This document shows positions 44,807 to 54,225 of a stretch of DNA of 64,000 nt, in pieces. Every line of letters starts with the position of its first letter. The first letter of the stretch is position 1. The position numbers were made by a program, and so were the translations under genes. Origin of the DNA: Luidia sarsii (lineage: Eukaryota; Echinodermata; Asteroidea; Paxillosida; Luidiidae); assembly GCA_949987565.1 (NCBI GenBank), contig OX465114.1, forward strand, positions 6,726,933-6,790,932, in the 5' to 3' direction. The notes under the pieces were generated by a model. That model saw nothing but the letters and a program-made list of their open reading frames with translations, had not been told where the DNA came from and did no database searches.

Positions 44807-44969
44807 TCAACGGAAGGAGTTCCCACTGAGTCTGGTTCGGGAGAAGTCGGAGGAGGACTTGGTCAGCTGGTCTCGGTAGTCCATCAACTTCTGCCAGTCC
44901 TCCCGGCTCTCCAAGAGCTTGTTGTTCTTGTGCAGCTCGTAGGTAAACTTTGGCGTCTTCAGTTCATAC
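44807..44969 (-). CDS. Unknown coiled-coil gene, terminal exon
   Basis: Acceptor ttcgtcccag; completes the Trp codon of the previous exon and continues Y-E-L-K-T-P-K-F-T-Y-E-L-H-K-N-N-K-L-L-E, then L-M-D-Y-R-D-Q-L-T-K, ending G-N-S-F-R and TGA (minus, 44809-44807). This part looks conserved and helical. Confidence 0.82.
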
Positions 44970-46603
44970 CTGGGACGAACACAAAACAAATTTATATTAA
45001 AGACAAATGCGATGCAGGGACTGAACTTAGCTATTTCCTTCTTTTCAACTGGCCAGCCAAGCCAGCAGACTTGAATTTCAACTGGCGGCTCAACATTGTT
45101 TCAAAATGTCAATTTAATCAATATCAAAATGTCCCAAAATTCATACTGAATTAAACGAACCAAACTGCGCAATCCTCTAGAATTTGGTGGGCATGGAGTT
45201 TAGTCCCTGGCTGGACCTTTCTCATGCCAACCTCTTAGAAAGGTCAGACTGCGAAAAAATAGCACAGCCCTTTGCCAGGCAGAGGGCGACTGATGGTTGT
45301 GGAGGTGAAAAAATCGATCAAAAATCAACTTTGAAAAAAAATGTTCTGCTGTTTTGGTTTTCATTACTTTTAATGTATATGCTGATTGAAAACCAAAAGA
45401 AGTGGTTGAGGAAGGAAAGTAGTTTTTTTTTTTTTTTTTTACCATTTGGGAGTTGGTCCTCGGATGCGCTCTAACTCCTCCTGGCGTTTGGCCTCCAGGA
45501 AGTGCTGTTCCTCCAACCTCAGCCTCTCCATCTTCAGCTGGGCCAGCTCGTACTGGAAGGGGGTGGCAGTCACCCCCTGGTCCACGAAGGGCTCGGAGGC
45601 CCGGAGGTAGTCGTAATCGTGGCGGGCACCGGGCAGGGGGTCAGCGTAGGCACTGTGGCGGCCAGTGCTGCGGTGGCTCAACCGCAGATTGTCGGCGTGA
45701 GACGCCGAGGAGGGCCGGCTGGCGCTGGCCGCCTTCCCCAGGATGGCTCGGGCCGAGGCCCGGGCCCGTGCGGCCCTTCTGGCGGCTGGGTCCGCTGGCT
45801 GTGGTGTCACCGTCCTCGAGATGGACGCCATCTCGCCGAGGGTTGCTGGGAAGAAGAGGCGGGCGGCCTCCGCCTGGCTATCGCCGCCGTCGGCGCACAG
45901 CAGCGTCTGGTTGGCCAGCTTCCGCTGGGCCAGCTCGGCGCCCAGCATCCCCGCAGTCCGCCCCACGGGTGATGTGCGGGCCGGGGTGACGCCCAGGCTC
46001 TCGAAGACCGGGTAGTCGGCGGAGCGGGTCAGGTGGGTGGGGCTGGTGAACCACTGCGACTCGGACGCACCGCGGGGCTTCCCGGCCAGGTCCTGCTCGA
46101 TCCGCTCATTCTCCAGGATGTCGCTGTTGATGAGCCGCTGCAGCTCCTCCTCGAAGGTGTCCTCGAGGCCCTCCTCCTCCTCCTCCCGCTCCTGGTCGGG
46201 CCGCCCATCCACCCACTGCTGCGGCTGCTCCAGGTTCTTGCTGAAGCTGACACTCTTGCCCAAGCTGTTGCCCAGGCCTGTCAGGTCCAGGCTGAACTGA
46301 CTGTCCAGCGTCCCCGCCCGTTCTCGCTGCTGTTGCCGCTGCTGCCTCCTCTCCTGCCTCGCCGCCGTCCCGCCATTCATGGAGCCGAAGAGGCTCTCCG
46401 CGTCAAACACGGACCCTGCGGTCGAGGCCGAGAGCCCCTGATAATGGGGGTCTCTTCCTGAAGTCTGCCGGAGCTGGCGGCTGCTCTGAAAACTGAGCCT
46501 TCCCGAGTCTCGCCCGCCCATTCCGTTCCGGGTGCTCTGGGAAAGGTTGCGGGTGCTGATCGTTCGCTGTGAGTTTGTGAGGTACTCCCTTGGTCTCTCA
46601 AAG
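44807..46603 (-). CDS. Unrecognised coiled-coil protein, last two exons (5' end missing)
   Basis: I do not recognise this gene. Two exons joined by a GT-AG intron (44970-45442) encode about 440 residues. The N-terminal part is Ser/Arg/Gln-rich (R-Q-E-R-R-Q-Q-R-Q-Q-Q-R-E-R), followed by an acidic E-E-E-E-E-G-L-E-D segment, a D-I-L-E-N-E-R-I-E-Q-D-L stretch and an Ala/Arg-rich region. The C-terminus is a charged helix (L-A-Q-L-K-M-E-R-L-R-L-E-E-Q) leading into R-G-P-T-P-K-W-Y-E-L-K-T-P-K-F, whose W codon spans the splice. No signal peptide or membrane helix is seen. The larger exon opens after an acceptor one base into a codon, so at least one more exon lies above 46603. High GC3 and a 1.16-kb open exon argue for a real gene. 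Confidence 0.8.
45443..46603 (-). CDS. Unknown coiled-coil gene, penultimate exon
   Basis: Acceptor gcttcctcag on the minus strand at 46604; donor GTAAAA followed by about 20 A. The poly(A)/T run (45423-45440) directly follows the splice donor. Open for 1161 nt with strong GC bias, unlike the flanks. Confidence 0.82.
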
Positions 46604-46858
46604 CTGAGGAAGCAAATATTGTGTTTGTAAGAGAAAAAAAACACGGTTTAGTTAAAGATAAAAGATGGCCGCCATCTTTTCAAGTTTTGGCTCGTCGGAC
46701 AGGGGAGACATCTTTTTGATCAATCTGTTATTCTCACTGAATCCAAAGGTGGGTACGTGGGATGGTTTTCAGGCTAAATCTGGGGATTTTGCCATTTTTG
46801 GTTGGGGGTAGTAAAAAAATTGGGCTGCTACATAGTCTTCTGTTGAACAATTTTACCA

Positions 46859-47430
46859 ACTAGTACTAAGGCTACAACTACAAGTACAACTGGAAACAGG
46901 TCAACTCGTACCCAAACTGACTCGTACTCTGACCGATTCGTGCCCATTTTGGTCAACTTGTACCCATGCCAACTCGTACCCGTGCCAACTCGTGCCCGCA
47001 CCAATTCGTACCCGCGCCAACTCGTGCTCGCATAAAATAATGCACGGAGAACGAGTTGACTTGAATTCTAACAAACCTTTGTGAAGTGTCCAGTTATTAT
47101 TATAAGGGATCCAATGTGGGAGAATTTTCGGTTGGGTAATTTGTATCGCTGTGTTGTTGGTTTGTGAAAATGATGGATTTCTGCTTTGTGCATAATGTTA
47201 AATTCTGCATGTGAATGAGGAAAAAAATGTTAAAAACGTTCCCAGTCAGTTTTCCTTTAATTGTTTGACTTTAAAATAATGTATTAATTTTAATAGCAAA
47301 CTTAATCATGAGCACGAGTTGGTGCGGGTACGAGTTGGCGCGGGCACGAGTTGACGCGGGTACGAGTTGGTTGGGCACGAGTTTGCATGGGTACGAGTTG
47401 ACTCGAATTCGTACAACTACAACTACATGT
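46859..47430. mobile_element. Fold-back element with tandem 16-bp terminal units
   Basis: The left arm (about 46899-47038) is a run of 16-bp units like GCCAACTCGTACCCGT; the right arm (about 47311-47406) carries the inverted units (GCGGGTACGAGTTGGC type). A unique core of about 270 bp lies between them. Outside the arms are further inverted tracts (acaactacaagtacaac / acaactacaactacatgtaa). The layout resembles FB/Galileo-type fold-back transposons; no transposase is present. Confidence 0.7.
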
Positions 47431-47489
47431 AAGTACAAATACAATGATCACTAGTTTTTTAGTACAATTTACAATAACTACATAGTAAT

Positions 47490-47628
47490 TAGTCGCCCTA
47501 GTTGCGGTAACCATAACCCTCATCCACCCGCAGGTTGGAGACCTGGACTGGAGGATGAGAGTTATGGTTACCGCAACTGTATAGTTGCCCAACCCCAACT
47601 ATAAGTACAACATTTCAAGGGCGACTAG
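47490..47628. mobile_element. Short relative of the 888-bp palindrome
   Basis: Inner palindrome 47500-47578 has the same ends (AGTTGCGGTAACC / GGTTACCGCAACT) as the element at 33491-34378, with almost no loop. It sits within a wider pair TAGTCGCCCT ... AGGGCGACTA (47490, 47628). Confidence 0.7.
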
Positions 47629-47805
47629 AAAGGACCTCTCTAGTTAATCAGTCTAGAGTAGAGTAAAATATAATGGTAGTTTTACAACCTTTGTAAATCA
47701 TAATGTAATTATATTATATATATGATTATATTATAATCAAGACATCATTCAAATTTCAAGTTCAATCATCCATGATTCTATTTCTAATCAAGTATGAAGT
47801 TAGTC

Positions 47806-47957
47806 CGAGTAACTTGGACCCGACAAGTCACCCTTTTTTATCGAAATCCGAATTTTTGAGGGACGGGTGACTTGTAAGTTGTAGTTGTAGTCACCCGTCC
47901 CTCAAAATTTCGATACAAAAGGGTGACTTGTCGTGTCCGAGTTACTCGGACTAAGTA
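47806..47957. mobile_element. Fold-back element, agtccgagtaacttgg family
   Basis: Near-perfect inverted arms AGTCCGAGTAACTTGG ... CCGAGTTACTCGGACT around a short loop (ttgtaagttgtagttgtagt). Related to 33268-33473 and 50980-51178. Confidence 0.75.
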
Positions 47958-49120
47958 GTGAAGTACGGCCCTAATTTGTATTTGTAATTAGCAAGACCAG
48001 ACCGGCGTCCCTAACAACGAACGTAATTGCCACCGTTTCTTCATCTCTCCACGAGAAATTGACTTCAAATGTCACAAATTCCAACTGGTATATTTCCAAG
48101 GATGTATCTTACATTACCTTAGGGGTGTATTGCGTCCATGAAGGACAAAATTGCTATCTGGGTTTCGACTCATCTTCGAAGTTCGAGTCCAGCTGCTTCT
48201 CGAATTCGTTAGCAACCACTGATTTCATCGGACGCACTGGTAACACTATAGGCACTCCGTGCAGCTACACGGTTGTTTTTCCATAAACGAATACCAGCGA
48301 AATGCCCTAGTCTGGTAACGAGGTAGCCACGCATTCATTACAGCGACAGTTTGACTGTATACAGGTACCAGACTAGTTATCTTCACATTGCGCTTGCGCT
48401 TCCAAAAAGTAAAGTGGGTGTCGTCTGCTATTCTGTTTAAAGGTACACACAGCTAGCTTCGTTTTGTACCATACTCAGTTCATATCTTACATGGTATTTG
48501 TTGACTAACATTTCAATTTTGGGGATGTGTAATGAGTGCGAAAATCTATTTATTATTGTTAATCGGTAAATTTAATGATGTTTCCTTTAATAAGATAATA
48601 ATTACAGATAGAAGATTAGATAATTCTAATTGATTTAAAAGAAATTGAATGTTTAAATTGTGACCACGAGAAATATCCCTCTACGTCCTCTAGGATCGAA
48701 ATGTGAGCCCCAACTGAACCTTTGGCGAAAAATTATTTGATATTCTTAAATTTGTACTGAAAATAGAATTACAATACGTATAGGTTAAAAAAAAATCATA
48801 AAGTAACTTAGAGGCTGCAAAAGATATTACAGTAGTAGTACTATTACTACTAGTAGTACATTATTAGCTTAGTTTTATCACTTAAGTTTTCATCACTTTT
48901 ATAACTTTTGAGTTTTTGTTGCATGGTCTATCAATGAGTACAAAATGGAAAGATTCTCAGCAGTTATCAGTCTCCCGCGGCCCATCGCGTGTGAGGGTTT
49001 GGAGCAGCTGTAATTTATCACTGGCCGCATGAGGGCGGTCTAAGTTATAAAACAGCATGGCGGACACTTTTCGTCAAGTGCGGTTTCATCTTTGAGAAGA
49101 ATCGTCATTTATTTCCTCTA

Positions 49121-49162
49121 ATGGTTGAAGCGGACACTCGAGAATTGTACGCAACAAAACCG
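49121..49162 (+). CDS. Possible first coding exon of an unidentified + strand gene
   Basis: ATG followed by 13 codons (V-E-A-D-T-R-E-L-Y-A-T-K-P) and a good donor (CCG|GTAGGT). A TATAAAA sits about 75 bp upstream (49046). The match could be chance; the short frame has no recognisable family. Confidence 0.25.
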
Positions 49163-49288
49163 GTAGGTTTAGTTTTCATGATATGAAACCATTCCAAATA
49201 GGAAAATAGAATGATAAACTTCTTACTTTTCACCTTGTTTACAATGTAATGACATGTTCTAAACTACTACTCTACTACTACTAGTACT

Positions 49289-49961
49289 ACCCCCAGAACT
49301 GTGGGGTTCTACGTCGTCCGCTGCTCTCCCGACCGGAACCCCACAGATAACTAGGCTTTTTTCCCATAGGCTTCTGTGTAACGTTCACAAGTGCTGTGGC
49401 ATAGGGATCAGCAGGTTCAGCATAACTCATAAATTACTGCTTCATTTGGCCCAAGATTTCTAGCAAATGTGGTTTACATACCACGCACCTGTGTGCAACT
49501 GTCCATGTGGCGAAAATGTGTCGATTTCCAAAAAAAAATGGGCGAAAACCTCCCGGTTTGGTCGCAAGATCCAAACGGCAGCGCCGCAACTGGCGTCTGG
49601 TCCCCTGTACGTCTTCGCAGCAAGGCGCTATACCGTAATACAGGGACCAGACTGCCAGTTACGGAGCTGCCGTTTGAATGTTGCAACCGAACCGGGAGGT
49701 TTTCGCCCATTTTTTTTGGAAATCGACACATTTTCCCCACATGGACAGTTGCACACAGGTGCGTGGTATGTAAACCACATTTGCTAGAAATCTTGGGCCA
49801 AATGAAGCAGTATTTTATGAGTTATGCTGAACCTGCTGATCCCTATAGTACCACAGCACTTGTGAACGTTACACAGAAGCCTATGGGAAAAAAGCCTAGT
49901 TATCTGTGGGGTTCCGGTCGGGAGAGCAGCGGACGACGTAGAAACCCACAGTTCTGGGGGT
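49289..49961. mobile_element. 673-bp fold-back element
   Basis: Arms of about 325 bp are inverted copies centred near 49625: ACCCCCAGAACTGTGGG ... and the inverse at 49945-49961. Paired positions sum to about 99250. Open frames on both strands here are mirror images caused by the palindrome, with no known domain. Confidence 0.85.
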
Positions 49962-50213
49962 ACTAAAGTACAACGTCATGTACATGACATACTTCTCACG
50001 AAGGCTTATCGAGACAGCGTGACTGGGGAAGATGTTATTGTTGGGTTAATACTCTGTCTCACCGTAAAACTAAAAGGGTGGAAAAAAACGTAAATCCACC
50101 ATAGACCAGCTATTTTTATGTATGAAAGCGGCAATGTCTGGGCAGTCTGGCCAAAAAAAACTGAAAGTGAAACTAAAAAAGTTATACTTTTTTAAATTTA
50201 CACTTTTTGTTTT

Positions 50214-50588
50214 CGCAGTGGCTGTTGTTACGGCAGTCGTCAATGTGGTTCCCTGACTTGATTGTATTTCGTCAGCATTGCAGACTGGTTGAACCAGTCT
50301 ATTAGCTGATAGTCTGGTTCCAAGAGCTAAACATCCTGACAAATACTGTGAAGTCAGGGAACCACACGGATGACTGCCGTAACAACAGCCACTGCGTTTT
50401 GTTTTCGCAGTGGCTGTTGCTACGGCAGTCGTCCGTGTGGTTCTCTGACTTGATTGTATTTCGTCAGCATTGCAGGCTGGTTGAACCAGTCTAATAGCTG
50501 ATAGTCTGATTCCAAGAGCTAAACATCCTGACAAATACTGTGAAGTCAGGGAACCACACGGACGACTGCCGTAACAACAGCCACTGCG
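50214..50588. mobile_element. Two tandem 183-bp MITEs sharing a 9-bp target duplication
   Basis: Copies at 50214-50396 and 50406-50588. The 9-mer ttttgtttt stands before the first (50205-50213), between them (50397-50405) and after the second (50589-50597), identical in all three places. This indicates a second insertion into the target duplication of the first, or unequal duplication through it. Confidence 0.9.
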
Positions 50589-50979
50589 TTTTGTTTTACT
50601 TAAAGTTTTAATTACAGCGCTCATTCCCCCTACATACATGTACATGTTAGACTAGGAGAAGGAGTACTGAGTAGTCCCCTACGACTGTTTTTTGATGTCC
50701 GGATGTTGTTTTGCGCTGCACAGAAACCGTTGAAGGACTCAACGCATGCGTGCGCGTGCACACAGTTTGAACACACAGACCCACTTCGCAGACGGACCTG
50801 TCAAATCATCATCGATCGTTTCAATTTGAAATCAATATGGCCTCCTTTTAGCTCATCAGACAGGAGAGATTCTTCTCAATCAAATGAGGGGAAAATTCTC
50901 CTTTTTTCCACAAAAGTGGGTAAAACAAATGACTTGATCAGTAATGAAATATGTGATTATCACTTAATTGACTTAATCC

Positions 50980-51178
50980 TAGTCCGAGTAACTTGGACCC
51001 GACAAGTCACCCTTTTTTTATCGAATTTTGAAATTTTGAGTTTCGGGTGACTGTAGGGTCCAAGTCCATCAGTGTCCTAAAGCTGATTATGTACAAACAG
51101 CCAAAAACCATTTCGACCGAAAAAAACTACCCGACACAAACCCCCAGATTTACAGCCGAAAACACCCGTATCATCTGT
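50980..51178 (+). mobile_element. Dispersed element starting 'agtccgagtaacttggaccc' (copy 2)
   Basis: Colinear with 33268-33473: fold-back head, then 'gaccgaaaaaaactacccga', 'acccccagatttac' and 'gccgaaaacacccgtatca'. Divergence is modest, with small indels. Confidence 0.7.
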
Positions 51179-51559
51179 GTACCCGGACCTGCCAGTGCGT
51201 CGTGATGTCATCGATTTGTGTACACTGGTTCAGTTTAGAATCAAAGATGGCCGTCTACTTTCTGCTTGTCGGACGGGAGAGACCTGTTTAATCCTGTTTT
51301 CATTTTGTCATGCCGACCTTCTTGCTCCAGACGTTTTTTTTTTGCCTGAGGTCATTCTGGCTGATGTTTATGTCGGCATCAGCCGGCATGGCATAATGAA
51401 AATAGGCCAATCAGAGTAGGGAACGGCAAATGGTATTTGCAAGATATACCAGTGCCGTCAAAATATACACTTCCTTAAGGCTTAAACAAATGAAAGGCAG
51501 TAGCAACTCATACAAAACATTTCAAATTTCTTCTGTACCTGGTTCATTTGTTTGTTGTA

Positions 51560-52415
51560 GAAAGCCTTAGCCAGCCATGGTTAGCCAGCTGCCCAGCTAT
51601 GATCCAATCCACCCAATTACTTGACATCGATCCAGCATCTAGTCAGCTAGCAATCCAACCAACTAGCCACCCAGCCACCCAGCCACCCAGCCACCCAGTC
51701 AACCACCCTGCCAGTCAACCAGTTATCCAGCCACCCAGTCAGCTAGCAATTCAGCCAACTGGCCATTCGGCTACCGTCAACCAACTACCCGGTCAACCAG
51801 CCACCTAGTCAACCAGCCACCTAGTCAACCAGCCACCTAGTCAGCCAGCAACCTAGTCCAGTAGTCAGCCAGCCATCTAGTCAACCAGCCACCTAGTCAA
51901 CCAGCCACCTAGTCCAGTAGTCAGCCAGCCATCTAGTCAACCAGCCACCTAGTCAACCAGCCACCTAGTCCAGTAGTCAGCCAGCCATCTAGTCAGCCAG
52001 CCACCTAGTCAACCAGCCACCTAGTCAGCCAGCCATTCAGTCATCCAGCTATACCCAGCTACCCAGCAATCCAGCCAACTAACTAGCCACCTGGTCAACC
52101 AGCCAGCCAGTCATGAACCATCTAGATAACCAGCTCTCCATCAACCCAGTCCGCCAGCACACCAGCCAATTAGGCATCCAGTCAACCAGCCTGCCAGTCA
52201 TGAGCTATCCAGTCAACCAGCTTTCCAATCAACCAGCTTTTCAGTCAACCAGCTATCCAATCAACCAGCTATCCAATCAACCAGCTATCCAATCAACCAG
52301 CTATCCAGTCACCTAGTCTTGAAATCAGCTTCTACCCAGCCAACTAGCCAACTAGCCATCTAGCCATCCAGCCATCCACCCAACTAGCCAACTAGCCATC
52401 TAGCCATCTTCCAGT
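51560..52415 (+). repeat. CCAGCCA/CTAGTCAA minisatellite, about 850 bp
   Basis: A long run of short degenerate units (CAGCCACCTAGTCAAC, about 16 bp, with higher-order blocks such as 'ccacctagtccagtagtcag'). The second half is CCAGCTATCCAATCAA. Short open frames here are repeat-derived. No spacer pattern of a CRISPR type. Confidence 0.9.
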
Positions 52416-53030
52416 GTTTTGCTAAAGGTGAATTGGACTACTTATAGAAATGTTGAGTTCATACCTTGTACATGGATTTTAAAACATGTTGACTTGTGTA
52501 AATTGTTTTTCAACTGGATCAAGCTCATAGTGCTGAAAATTGTTGATAATGCCATAGTATGCTGACATTTATGTGAAAATACCAACATGTTGACAAAAAT
52601 GTTCAGATGTTGTCAGAAAAATATTTAACAAAAACTAAAAGGAAAAAAATCAAGTCACTGCGGTCTAAAAACCAACTACTGTATAGCAATCTTTGCAAGA
52701 ACAAAGAGTACTGTGAAAACTTACCATAAAACTGAAAATCATGTACAAACAAACAGGCAGTGATGTTCGTGAAGATGCCTACAAAATTGCAAATTAATAC
52801 TTTCATACAGTAGAGGCCTCCTTGACGTGACTGTTTGGGCGACAGGTCAATATGAAGAATCATCTTGACACCAGCACTACATGCTTATTAATCACATGCA
52901 CAAAAATGTATGAGAAGTTTTTCTGTTTTATTGGCCCAAAAGTTTGATATGTTGAGGTAAGCCATTTCATGGTGTTTTCAATGTTATGCATGTTTTCAAC
53001 ATATTGTAATGTGTTGTATTCTTGTTGCAG

Positions 53031-53177
53031 GTCAAATCCAGCCTTGACAATGTCACCCTACGATGTGCACATAAGTGCTTGTCCCTCTGAGTTTGACTCT
53101 AATCATCACCTTTGGCATCAGCAATTCAAGGCTACCTGTTATGTGATGTGACTGTCATCTGCAGTGCACCCCAGAAA
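53031..53177 (+). pseudogene. Decayed duplicate of the exon-like block at 54066
   Basis: Same acceptor context and reading S-N-P-A-L-T-M-S-P-Y-D-V, but the frame ends at TGA after C-Y-V-M and lacks about 20 bp relative to the downstream copy. Donor GTAAGC is kept. Confidence 0.4.
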
Positions 53178-54065
53178 GTAAGCATAAACCTCCGGTTTTT
53201 GTTAATTTTGGTTTTAGAAGACATAATTTCAGGAAGACCTGGACAGGTAGTTGAAAGAAAAATGTGCCTGCCAACAATGAATTCTGAACAATATGCTCAA
53301 CTTCAGCTGGCATTTTGAATGGTTATTTATTTAGACTACAGTAGTTATTTTGTGACACGCTGTATTATGTCGTGTTGTATTCTTGTTGAAGGTCTGATCC
53401 AGCCTGAAATTTACAAAGAACATTTCCTAAATCTTCTGAATTTCACAATGATTCTCTAAATGCCTCCTTGTCTTCCTTGGATCGTCACAGTTTTTCCTTT
53501 GTGCTGAATTCAATTCGAATATTTTCAAACCGTCCTCAACTCTGGTGATTGTAAATGATGTTCAATTGCTTGGTGGGAAAGGGATCAGTCTAGGATCTGA
53601 AACAAAATCTTTGATCTTATTTTAAGTTACTTTAAACAAAAGATGGGAAGGGTGCTGGTAGCAAAACCAGAAGTCTCGGGTTCAAAATTAATGACATTTA
53701 TTTCGCTATGGTAGGAATGTCTGCATTTTTGCTCATACCATTTATTAAATCCTTGGTGAGGATGTCTGCATCTCTGAATATGCCATTACTTGTCCCTTGG
53801 TAGGGATGTCTGCATCATTCTTTGCTCATGCCATTTTTTTGCCCTCGGTGATCTGGGGTGGATTTCATAAAGCTTTACAATGCATTGTAACTCAACTGAC
53901 GATAGACAACCTATCATAAGTTGTAATCAACTCTATAGGGTTCCAGTGCATTCGCTCATCATTGAGTTTGATTAAAATGACCACTAGTCAGGTAAATCAT
54001 TGTTTGCATATATGCATGCATGTTATCAACATGTTGTATTGTTTTGCATTGTATTCTTGTTGCAG

Positions 54066-54225
54066 GTCTAATCCAGCCTTGGCAATTTCACCCTACGATG
54101 TAATCTCCTGTCCCTCTGAGTTTGACTCAAATCATCACCCTTACCATCAGCAATTCAAGGCTACCCAGTATGCGATGCCACTGCCATCTGCAATGCACCT
54201 TGTGTCACCTGAAGAACTCCAAGAA
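54066..54225 (+). CDS. Possible exon of an unidentified gene (downstream copy)
   Basis: Acceptor ttcttgttgcag and donor GTAAGC frame 53 codons reading S-N-P-A-L-A-I-S-P-Y-D-V and C-P-S-E-F-D-S-N-H-H-P, ending P-E-E-L-Q-E. No known family recognised. Its counterpart at 53031-53177 has an early stop and a ~20-bp deletion. The in-frame copy and the good splice sites suggest a real exon, but no confident neighbouring exons were found. Confidence 0.4.

Larger units (their letters stand above)
46604..49120. other. Region 5' of the unknown gene, filled with fold-back elements
   Basis: The missing 5' exon(s) of the minus-strand gene could be here, but none was found. A GGCGGCCATC palindrome near 46664 gives only a seven-codon frame. 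Contents: a fold-back element with 16-bp tandem units (46859-47430), a small palindrome (47490-47628) and another fold-back (47806-47957). The open frame at 48059-48286 is unassigned. Confidence 0.5.

Noticed and set aside
45453..46461. Long + strand frames (e.g. 45453-45989, 45502-45972, 46033-46461)
   Set aside because: Antisense shadows of the GC-rich minus-strand exon 45443-46603, which has splice sites that join in frame to a second exon.
49467..49966. Open frames of 88-165 codons on both strands
   Set aside because: They lie in the 673-bp fold-back and mirror each other (FSPIFF/GENLPVW on either strand); no protein family and no splice sites.
51560..52415. CRISPR-like repeat array
   Set aside because: Units are contiguous and degenerate with no unique spacers, and the genome is eukaryotic.
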